Below are positions 36,412-43,070 of a stretch of 64,000 bases of DNA, piece by piece. The notes under the pieces were generated by a model, which was not told the origin of the DNA, did no database searches, and worked only from the letters and a program-made list of their open reading frames with translations. How positions within the stretch are numbered: position 1 is the stretch's first letter; the number at the start of each line of letters is the position of its first letter. The DNA lies in the NCBI RefSeq assembly GCF_019218265.1, contig NZ_JAHUZE010000003.1, positions 124,001 to 188,000 on the forward strand, given 5' to 3'. The DNA comes from Maritimibacter dapengensis (GTDB lineage: Bacteria > Pseudomonadota > Alphaproteobacteria > Rhodobacterales > Rhodobacteraceae). Both the position numbers and the translations under genes were made by a program.

Positions 36412-37677
36412 TCAGTCGTCAGACACTTCACGCGCATGCAGGCCAAGGATCATCAGACCGGGCCAAAGCATGTAGGCCTCGATCTCGACATTCTCGCCGA
36501 AGCTCAGAAGGATCAGGGTCATCATGATCCCCAGCGGCAAGCGACCGCGCGGATTGCGGGTGGAATCGATCACGGCAATCAGGGTTTGCCAGACCATCGG
36601 TACGAGCAACGCCAGAAAACCAACCAACCCTTTGACGAACAACAGACCCCACCATGTGTGATGGCTGCCAATGGGCATGTATTCCACGATATGCGGTCCC
36701 GGCTGGACACGGCCATGGCCGAACCACACGGCCTCCTCGCGCCAGCGTTCTCCGGCAATGCGTTGCAGCGTTTCGCGCACCCGCGTGCTGTCGGCCCGAG
36801 CCTCCTTGAAGGTGCGCACGGCGTCACCCGCAAGCCGGGCGACGGCGGGACCGATCACGGCGAAGGAGGCCGCGATCCCCGCCGCGAGTTTCCAGGCCCA
36901 GCCTTTCAGCAGAAAAGGCAGAAGTCGTGGCCCGATGGTGCAGGCGGTCAGGCCGACCAGCCCCATGCGCGACTTCGAGGCGAGGATCATGAGCGTCGCG
37001 GCGGCAAGCCCGATAGCTTTCCAGCGCGGATTGCGTTCTTCCAACGCAAACAGCGCCATGACGACGCCCAGAAGGGCCGCGAAGGGGGACCACGGGGCAT
37101 AGAACTGCCAGCGCGGCGTCCAGCTTCCGGGATCCCAGGTGAAGAAATAGACACTGAAATATTCCGGTCCCGGCCCACCAACGGCCTTAAGCGGCGAGGT
37201 AAAGATGCGCTCGGGCAACCCGATATAGGGTGCGGCGAGCATGATCGGGGCGAGGATCAGGGTCCACAGACCAATCACCATCTGCCCTCGGACATAGATC
37301 TCGCGGCGAATGGGAAGCACAGCGCCTGCCAGCGGGAATAATGCGACCAGCGCCCAGCCTTTGGCCCAGCCGATAGTCGATTTGATGATCTGGCCGGTCG
37401 AGTAAGTCCAGTTGAGATGCCCTACCCAAAGCGCGATCAGCATGACACCCATACCGATGATCCACGCCCAGACCACGGGCGGAACCCGACCCGTCGCGCG
37501 CAGGTCCGGTCGGATCGCAGGACCGAGGTAAAGGACCAAAACGGCAAGGCCCGCCAGCGTCCAGCCGAGGACCGGGCCGACCACGTAGAGTGCCCCGACG
37601 GCATAGAAACCCCATGTGAAAGTCTGGGTCTTGTAGACGATCCGCTCGGCAAGATTTCTCGGAACAATATCGCTCAT
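36412..37677 (-). CDS. Wzy-like polysaccharide polymerase of the second locus
   Basis: 421 residues with about 10-11 membrane helices. A large periplasmic loop (about residues 290-345) contains RETLQRIAGERWREEAVWFG and GSHHTWWGLLFVKGL, the H-x-x-W/G pattern of Wzy_C/O-antigen ligases. It would polymerise the region-2 repeat. It overlaps the Wzz gene by 4 bp (ATGA at 37674-37677), so length control and polymerisation are translationally coupled. Confidence 0.78.
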   Translation of the reverse strand: MSDIVPRNLAERIVYKTQTFTWGFYAVGALYVVGPVLGWTLAGLAVLVLYLGPAIRPDLRATGRVPPVVWAWIIGMGVMLIALWVGHLNWTYSTGQIIKSTIGWAKGWALVALFPLAGAVLPIRREIYVRGQMVIGLWTLILAPIMLAAPYIGLPERIFTSPLKAVGGPGPEYFSVYFFTWDPGSWTPRWQFYAPWSPFAALLGVVMALFALEERNPRWKAIGLAAATLMILASKSRMGLVGLTACTIGPRLLPFLLKGWAWKLAAGIAASFAVIGPAVARLAGDAVRTFKEARADSTRVRETLQRIAGERWREEAVWFGHGRVQPGPHIVEYMPIGSHHTWWGLLFVKGLVGFLALLVPMVWQTLIAVIDSTRNPRGRLPLGIMMTLILLSFGENVEIEAYMLWPGLMILGLHAREVSDD

Positions 37678-39131
37678 GCGGGGTCAGGCTTGGCGAGAAG
37701 TTTCGAAATCAGCGGTCGCCGCATCCAGCCCAATCCAAGGCCCATTAGAAGCATCAGCGTTGCCGCAAAACCGGCCGCATAGGCCAGCTTCTCGCGAGGG
37801 GAAGACGGCGTGTCCGGCAACGACGGATCTTCCAGCACCTGCACCAGAGGATATGAGGCATAGACATCTGATTTCGTTGTCTGGGACCGCGCCATTGCCG
37901 AGGCGAACACCGCTTCTGCCACCTGGAAGTCCCGTTGCAGGTCTTCGAGACGGGCGGCGGGCTCCATAAGCGCCGCGACCTTGTCCTCGTCGGCGGCGAG
38001 TTGCGCTTCGAGTGTGGCGAGCTCGGCCCCGGTGCCCGCGCGCGCCACATCCGCCGCGACGAGATCGGACAGAAGCGCCGCGCGGCCACCAATCGGCGCG
38101 AGATCAAGCTTTTCGATTTCATCCCCGCTCAGACCGGTGATGTGGCGCGCGCGATTGCGGGCTTCCTCCAGTGTCGCTGTGTAATTCGTTGCCTGACCCA
38201 CGCGCACCGGATGCGCCGGCCCATATTGTTGTGCCGCGATGGCGAGCGTCGCGCTCTGCAAGGCCATCTGCTCGGCAAGCGCAGCGAATTCGCTGTCGGC
38301 ATGGAGCTTGATCGTCGCCGCTGCAAGGCGCGGGGACAGGCCGAGTGTCGCGGTAAGGGCCGCGACCTTTTGCTCGGCCTCGTCCTGCTCCGACCGCAGA
38401 TCGAGCACGCGGCGGCGCAGGGTGTCGGTTTCTTCCACAATCTGTTCATATTGATCGGGAGAGATCAGGCCGGTCTCACGTTGCAACGCCTCCATCTCGG
38501 CGCGGGTCGCGGCGACCGAGGCACGGTAATCGCCGATCGCGCCTTCGCCACTGGTTTCACGGGTGCCAAGCTCGTCGGCGCGCAACACGTCGAGTTCCGC
38601 GAAAAAGGCCGCAATCAAGGCCGTTCCGCGCTCCTGCGCGGCGTCCGGCGAACCTGCGGTGAGTGACAGGCGGATCATGCCGGTCTGGTCGATCAGTTCC
38701 ACCCGCGGCGCGCCGAAATCACGGCGGCTCGTCCCGACGGCGTCTGCCGCCCGTACGATGATCCGGTCCGCGCCGATCAGTCGCTTGTAGGTCACTGTCG
38801 GGCTGACCGCGGAATTCGCGAACGGGGAACTGGCGTGCGAGGATGCCTGACCGATACTGTCGAGCGTGACCGAAGCCGAGGCCCCGGAACCCGGCAGGAT
38901 CAGAACCGCGTCGCTGGTATAGCGGGCAGGCGCGGTCGAGAGGTAGCCGAGGATCGGAGACCAGATCATTGCAGCACCCATGAGCGTGACGCCGGCATAT
39001 CGCGGGAGCCTTTGCAGATCATCCAGCCGCCCACCAAGCAGGAGCCGAATGAGGCCGAGCTGACGCAGCGGCATACGGATCGGGCGCAAGGCGCGCAGGG
39101 GCGCGAGAAAGGGCAATATCGACACGGTCAT
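37674..39131 (-). CDS. Wzz/GumC-like chain-length determinant of the second locus
   Basis: 485 residues. TM1 at about residues 48-70 (VTLMGAAMIWSPILGYLST), a periplasmic region with coiled coils (about 200-300 and 330-420: DTLRRRVLDLRSEQDEAEQK), and TM2 near 452-472 preceded by LPDTPSSPREK. No kinase domain and no adjacent kinase gene, so it is a stand-alone PCP co-polymerase. The ribosome site GAAGGAGA lies in a hairpin directly upstream (see 39136-39152), and the operator-like palindrome B is about 98 bp upstream. Confidence 0.83.
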   Translation of the reverse strand: MTVSILPFLAPLRALRPIRMPLRQLGLIRLLLGGRLDDLQRLPRYAGVTLMGAAMIWSPILGYLSTAPARYTSDAVLILPGSGASASVTLDSIGQASSHASSPFANSAVSPTVTYKRLIGADRIIVRAADAVGTSRRDFGAPRVELIDQTGMIRLSLTAGSPDAAQERGTALIAAFFAELDVLRADELGTRETSGEGAIGDYRASVAATRAEMEALQRETGLISPDQYEQIVEETDTLRRRVLDLRSEQDEAEQKVAALTATLGLSPRLAAATIKLHADSEFAALAEQMALQSATLAIAAQQYGPAHPVRVGQATNYTATLEEARNRARHITGLSGDEIEKLDLAPIGGRAALLSDLVAADVARAGTGAELATLEAQLAADEDKVAALMEPAARLEDLQRDFQVAEAVFASAMARSQTTKSDVYASYPLVQVLEDPSLPDTPSSPREKLAYAAGFAATLMLLMGLGLGWMRRPLISKLLAKPDPA

Positions 39132-39135
39132 GACG

Positions 39136-39152
39136 GTCTCCTTCGCGGAGAC
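39136..39152 (-). promoter_or_regulatory. Stem-loop containing the Wzz ribosome-binding site
   Basis: Read on the minus strand: GTCTCC-GCGAA-GGAGAC, a 6-bp perfect stem with a 5-base loop. Its 3' arm is the Shine-Dalgarno AAGGAGA, 5 bases before the ATG of the Wzz gene. When folded the ribosome site would be hidden, so translation of Wzz-Wzy may be controlled. Inference from sequence. Confidence 0.45.
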
Positions 39153-39220
39153 TTTAGGTCACGCGTCGCGGTCCTGCGCGGGTGGAAAAGGCGGGCGGGC
39201 GGGCGCGGATGCGTGGCCCC

Positions 39221-39236
39221 CTATCCGGTCGGGTAG
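39221..39236. promoter_or_regulatory. Palindromic site B (CTATCC-GGTC-GGGTAG)
   Basis: Second copy of CTAYCC-N4-GGRTAG, with one mismatched (T/G) pair. It lies between the regulator gene's stop (39244) and the Wzz start, about 98 bp upstream of the Wzz ATG, so it probably controls the Wzz-Wzy operon. Confidence 0.65.
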
Positions 39237-39243
39237 TCCGGTG

Positions 39244-39855
39244 TCAGTAAAGCCCCGCTTCGCGGGCGACGAGCGCAGCCTGCGTGCGATTGTTGACGTC
39301 GATCTTTCGATACAGTGTCTTGAGATAGAGTTTGATCGTCGGCTCGGTCAGGTCGAGATCACGCGCGATTTCCTTGTTCGACTTGCCTTCGGTCAACCCT
39401 TTGAGAACCTGCATTTCGCGATCGGCGAGCTTCTCGGCAAGGGGATGCTTCTGTTCCGCTTTCGCCTGCATGAAGTCGATCGGCACGTATTGCTCACCCA
39501 TCGCCATGAACCGCACTGCATTGATCAACGACTTTGCAGAAAGGGTCTTCGGCAAGAATCCGGCCGCTCCAAGCGCCAACGCCTTCTCCGCTACACCGCG
39601 GTTCGCGTTCCCGGTGATAAGCGCGACCTTCTGGTCGCCCTCACGCGCAAGGGCCGATTCGAGCCCGTCGAACCCGTTCATGCCAGGCATGTTCAGATCG
39701 AGCAGAACCAGATCAAAGGCATCGCCTTCATCCATCGCCGTCATCGCACCTGGAAAATCAGCAGCGGTCTCGGTTTCGAATCCGTCCACCGTATCGAGAA
39801 AAGCGACGAGCGTGTCGCGCAGAAGATCATGATCGTCGGCAATTAGAATTCGCAT
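39244..39855 (-). CDS. NarL/FixJ-family response regulator (orphan)
   Basis: 203 residues. The receiver domain (1-118) has the acidic pair D7-D8, phospho-acceptor Asp53 in LVLLDLNMPG and Lys103 in GFLPKTLS. The LuxR-type HTH (about 140-200) shows LADREMQVLKGLTEGKSNKE and IARDLDLTEPTIKLYLKTLY. It is a transcription factor controlled by phosphorylation. No kinase is adjacent; the nearest is the hybrid kinase with an Hpt domain 3.2 kb away, past the polysaccharide genes. It lies between two copies of the palindrome, so it is the best candidate to bind them. Confidence 0.9.
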   Translation of the reverse strand: MRILIADDHDLLRDTLVAFLDTVDGFETETAADFPGAMTAMDEGDAFDLVLLDLNMPGMNGFDGLESALAREGDQKVALITGNANRGVAEKALALGAAGFLPKTLSAKSLINAVRFMAMGEQYVPIDFMQAKAEQKHPLAEKLADREMQVLKGLTEGKSNKEIARDLDLTEPTIKLYLKTLYRKIDVNNRTQAALVAREAGLY

Positions 39856-39947
39856 TGGTCTGCTCTTTGGGATCGGTCAGTCGGTCGTTCCGCCAAATTG
39901 AACCGAAATTGGGTCAAAATTTAGGTGCAGGTAACACTTATCGGTTG

Positions 39948-40053
39948 ATTGGATTCTCGGCAAAGGCAATTCCGGCGGGTGTACTACCCGAATGGATAGT
40001 CGCCAACGACGAACGCGGCAACCGTCACTCGTCGGAGCATTCGAGAATCCGAT
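39948..40053. repeat. Inverted repeat arms flanking palindrome C
   Basis: ATTGGATTCTCG (39948-39959) and CGAGAATCCGAT (40042-40053) are inverted copies, 11 of 12 bases matching, 82 bases apart. Palindrome C (39984-39999) lies between them. This could be a looping or second regulator site in the divergent gap between the response regulator and the fused transferase gene. Confidence 0.4.
39984..39999. promoter_or_regulatory. Palindromic site C (CTACCC-GAAT-GGATAG)
   Basis: Third copy of CTAYCC-N4-GGRTAG. It is about 129 bp upstream of the response-regulator start (minus strand) and 140 bp upstream of the fused WecG/sugar-transferase ATG (plus strand), so it may serve either or both, including autoregulation. 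Confidence 0.65.
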
Positions 40054-40138
40054 TTGGCTGCCGTCCTGTCCCTCTGCTCAGTGGAAATACATCACTCGTT
40101 TCAGGACCTTAGGTTCAAGCAACCGAAGGACCCACGCA

Positions 40139-41491
40139 ATGAAACACATCCGCGAGTTCGATCTCCAACCGCTGGCACCGACCACAAAATCCCTGTTCGG
40201 GCTGAACGTGGTTAACGAAACCCGTGCCCACACCATTGACGTCTTGCTGTCGGGCGGCCGTTCTCGCGTGGCTTTTCTGAACGCACATTGCGTCAACGTC
40301 GCTGCACGGGATCGGGCCTATGCCAATGCGCTCAGGTCGGCAGACGCGATCTTGCCCGACGGAGCCGGTATCGAAATCGCGCATAAGTTCATCGGCAGCC
40401 GCATGACCGAAAACCTCAACGGCACCGATTTTACACCGCTTCTACTTGCCGAAGCGGCGCAGCGCGGGAAATCGGTTTTTCTGTTCGGCGGTCGCCCGGG
40501 CACCGCAGAGGCGGCCGCCGAAAAACTCATGGATGATATTCCCGGCCTCGTCATAGCAGGCACGCGGGACGGGTTTGGAGGCGCAGTCGACACCGACGCA
40601 GCCATCCGGGCGATCAATGCGAGCGAAGCAGATATCCTGCTTGTCGCCATGGGCGTACCCCGCCAGGACCTCTGGCTGGCCGAAAATGGGCATCTGCTCA
40701 GGCCCGGCCTTCTAATCGGCGTCGGTGCGCTTTTCGATTTTCTCGCCGGCAACGTTTCCCGTGCGCCGCGTGCGCTCCGGGCAATGCGTGGCGAGTGGCT
40801 CTGGCGGCTGGCGTCCGAACCGCGCCGGATGTTTCGCCGCTACGTGATCGGCAATCCGGAATTCATCCTGCGGGCGCTGACACAGGTTTCAGGCGACACC
40901 ATCGCCAAGCGCGTCTTCGATATTCTTGTGGCCTCGGCAGTGATCCTTGCCTTCGCGCCGCTTTTTGCCATTGCGGCGCTTGCGATCCGAACCGAAACTC
41001 GGGGGCCGGTGTTCTTCCGTCAAACCCGTGTCGGGCGCGGCGGCCAGACGTTTTCCATGCTGAAGTTCCGGTCGATGGTGGTCGACGCCGAGGCGCGGCG
41101 CGCTGCGCTCCTCGACAAATCGGACCGGACCGGGGTCTGCTTCAAGTCCCGCACCGACCCGCGCATCACACGTGTCGGTCGTATACTGCGCCGCTATTCC
41201 ATCGATGAATTGCCGCAGATCTTCAACGTTCTCAAAGGCGAAATGTCCATCGTCGGACCCCGCCCAGCGCTTCCGAGCGAAGTCGCGGCATACCCCAAAC
41301 GCGCCGTCGAGCGGCTCAGCGTCAAACCTGGTCTCACCGGTGTCTGGCAGGTTTCGGGCCGTGCCGAGATCGGGTTCGACAAGATGGTGGACATGGATCT
41401 GGCCTACGTCCGCTCGCGCTCGGTCCTGCTCGACGTCGTCCTTCTCGCACTCACCTTCCGCGCCGTGATCGGCGGTCGCGGTGCCTATTGA
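40139..41491 (+). CDS. Fused WecG/TagA glycosyltransferase + polyprenyl-phosphate sugar-phosphate transferase
   Basis: 450 residues from the ATG at 40139, which has GAAGGA upstream; an upstream in-frame start at 39992 runs through the operator region and is unlikely. Residues about 18-240 are a GT26 WecG/TagA/CpsF domain (LPDGAGI with Asp74, LFGGRPGTAEAAAEKL, GVGALFDFLAGNVSRAP, GEWLWRLASEPRRM). Residues about 255-450 are a short-form PHPT: KRVFDILVASAVIL membrane helix, FRQTRVGRGGQTFSMLKFRS, YSIDELPQ with catalytic D356-E357, VVGPRP. One protein could load the first sugar phosphate on undecaprenyl phosphate and add the second sugar. Confidence 0.88.
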   Translation: MKHIREFDLQPLAPTTKSLFGLNVVNETRAHTIDVLLSGGRSRVAFLNAHCVNVAARDRAYANALRSADAILPDGAGIEIAHKFIGSRMTENLNGTDFTPLLLAEAAQRGKSVFLFGGRPGTAEAAAEKLMDDIPGLVIAGTRDGFGGAVDTDAAIRAINASEADILLVAMGVPRQDLWLAENGHLLRPGLLIGVGALFDFLAGNVSRAPRALRAMRGEWLWRLASEPRRMFRRYVIGNPEFILRALTQVSGDTIAKRVFDILVASAVILAFAPLFAIAALAIRTETRGPVFFRQTRVGRGGQTFSMLKFRSMVVDAEARRAALLDKSDRTGVCFKSRTDPRITRVGRILRRYSIDELPQIFNVLKGEMSIVGPRPALPSEVAAYPKRAVERLSVKPGLTGVWQVSGRAEIGFDKMVDMDLAYVRSRSVLLDVVLLALTFRAVIGGRGAY

Positions 41492-41515
41492 TACTCAAGA
41501 AACAGGAGTTAATTC

Positions 41516-42403
41516 ATGACCCGTATTCGTAAAGCCGTTTTTCCCGTCGCCGGTCTCGGCACCCGGTTCCTGCCCGCCACCAAGTCGGTGCCCAAGGAGA
41601 TGTTGCCGCTCATCGACCGCCCGTTGATCCAATACGCCATTGATGAAGCACGTGCGGCGGGCATCGAAGAATTCATCTTCGTGACCGCCGTAGGAAAGGG
41701 GGCGCTCGAGGATTACTTCGACACCGCCGAAATGCTGGAGAAACGCCTTGAGGCATCCGGCAAGACCGAACTTCTCGCGCGGCTGGAGCAGACCCGGATG
41801 AAAGAAGGCGCCTTGACAATTCTGCGCCAAGACCGCCCGCGCGGCCTGGGTCACGCCGTGAGGATCGCCCGTCGTGCGGTCGGGGACGAACCCTTCGCCG
41901 TGTTGCTCCCCGATGATGTGATCCGCGCGGATCGCCCTGCGCTCGCCCAGATGGTCGAGGCATATAGCAACACCGGGGGCCACATGGTCGCGACGATGGA
42001 AGTTCCGCGTCAGGATGTCTCGAAATACGGTGTGCTCGACGTGGCCAGCCGGGATGGCGCGCTGACCCTTGCCGCAGGCATGGTCGAAAAGCCGCGCCCC
42101 GACATCGCGCCCTCGCGTGAGGCCGTGGTCGGACGTTACATCCTAGACCCGTCGATTTTCGGCCGACTGGCCGATGCGGCACCTGGCGCGGGCGGCGAGA
42201 TACAATTGACCGATGCCATCAACGCAGACGCCGCAAGCCGACCAATTCACGGGTGGCGCTTTGCGGGCGAGCGGTTCGACTGCGGGTCACAAGCGGGTTA
42301 CGTCGCCGCCACATTGCGGTACGCGCTGGCCTGCCCCGAACTGGCATCCGTCGTGCATCGAACGATTGACCGGTCGGAGGCGCCGGTGGCTCTGGCCGGT
42401 TGA
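41516..42403 (+). CDS. galU: UTP-glucose-1-phosphate uridylyltransferase
   Basis: 295 residues. N-terminal nucleotidyltransferase motif KAVFPVAGLGTRFLPATKSV and KEMLPLIDRPLIQYAIDEA as in GalU/ExoN, then FAVLLPDDVI and VEKPRPDIAPS. It makes UDP-glucose for EPS donors. The ribosome site AGGAG precedes the ATG by 9 bp; the gene follows the fused transferase after 24 bp and is probably co-transcribed with it. Palindrome D begins 11 bp past its stop. Confidence 0.94.
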   Translation: MTRIRKAVFPVAGLGTRFLPATKSVPKEMLPLIDRPLIQYAIDEARAAGIEEFIFVTAVGKGALEDYFDTAEMLEKRLEASGKTELLARLEQTRMKEGALTILRQDRPRGLGHAVRIARRAVGDEPFAVLLPDDVIRADRPALAQMVEAYSNTGGHMVATMEVPRQDVSKYGVLDVASRDGALTLAAGMVEKPRPDIAPSREAVVGRYILDPSIFGRLADAAPGAGGEIQLTDAINADAASRPIHGWRFAGERFDCGSQAGYVAATLRYALACPELASVVHRTIDRSEAPVALAG

Positions 42404-42413
42404 TCCAAAGCGA

Positions 42414-42429
42414 CTATCCGTTCGGGTAG
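42414..42429. promoter_or_regulatory. Palindromic site D (CTATCC-GTTC-GGGTAG)
   Basis: Fourth and longest copy: the arms extend to CGACTATCC and GGGTAGTCG, nine base pairs with one T/G mismatch. It lies 80 bp upstream of the periplasmic-protein/kinase pair, and another CTATCC half-site follows at 42434-42439. This would place the sensor genes under the same control as the polysaccharide genes. Confidence 0.68.
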
Positions 42430-42508
42430 TCGCTCTATCCCATGGTCCGCTAACGCCCTCAAGGTCCACTGTGGTAGGAAACCACATCGGTAGTTGAAGG
42501 TTGTCGAA

Positions 42509-43033
42509 ATGAGCACGACTCAAGGAACCCTCAGCGGCAAGCTCGCGCTTGTCGCATGGATCATCTTCCATCCCTTAGCGGCTGGGGCGAACGACCTTCA
42601 GATGCCGACAGGCGATGTTGTTCTCAGCGTGACCGGCAACATCGCCGCCACCAATGACGGCAATGCGGCAATCTTCGACGAGGACATGCTACGCGCCCTT
42701 GGCGAAACGACCTTTGAAACGACCACGATCTGGACCGATGGCGTTCAGAGTTTCACCGGCGTTTCGCTGAAAGACCTTCTTGACGAACTCGGCGTGGACA
42801 ACGGTACGCTGGAGGCCAGGGCGCTCAACGACTATGCCGTCGAGATTCCTGTTTCCGACGCCGTCGACGGGGGTCCAATCGTGGCCTACGCCCGCAACAA
42901 TAACGCCATGTCCATCCGTGACAAGGGCCCGCTCTGGATCGTCTATCCCTACGATTCCAACGATGACTACGCGAGCGAAACGATCTATTCGCGATCGATC
43001 TGGCAACTGGACCGGATAGACGTGCAGGATTAA
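42509..43033 (+). CDS. Periplasmic SUOX-fold (oxidoreductase molybdopterin-binding-like) protein without cysteine
   Basis: 174 residues from ATG 42509 (TTG 42494 possible). A signal peptide ends near AAGAN-DLQM. The body resembles the small periplasmic SUOX/YedY-like domain: VVLSVTGNI, SFTGVSLKDLLDELG, VEIPVSDAVDGGPIVAY, GPLWIVYPYD. The whole protein has no Cys, so the molybdenum-ligating Cys of true sulfite-oxidase-type enzymes is missing; a binding or sensing role is more likely than redox catalysis. The hybrid kinase starts 37 bp downstream, suggesting a sensor partner. No cofactor can be assigned. Confidence 0.68.
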   Translation: MSTTQGTLSGKLALVAWIIFHPLAAGANDLQMPTGDVVLSVTGNIAATNDGNAAIFDEDMLRALGETTFETTTIWTDGVQSFTGVSLKDLLDELGVDNGTLEARALNDYAVEIPVSDAVDGGPIVAYARNNNAMSIRDKGPLWIVYPYDSNDDYASETIYSRSIWQLDRIDVQD

Positions 43034-43070
43034 CCCTGACGGGCACTGCTCATGTCAATACAGGACCGGC

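Noticed and set aside
39992-40138. An N-terminal extension of the fused transferase starting at 39992
   Set aside because: It would start inside operator C, has no ribosome site, and adds residues unlike WecG proteins. The ATG at 40139 has GAAGGA upstream.
42434-42439. A fifth copy of the EPS palindrome (CTATCC just after site D)
   Set aside because: Only one half-site is present; the expected GGRTAG partner four bases later is absent. Isolated CTATCC or GGATAG half-sites also occur in coding sequence elsewhere.
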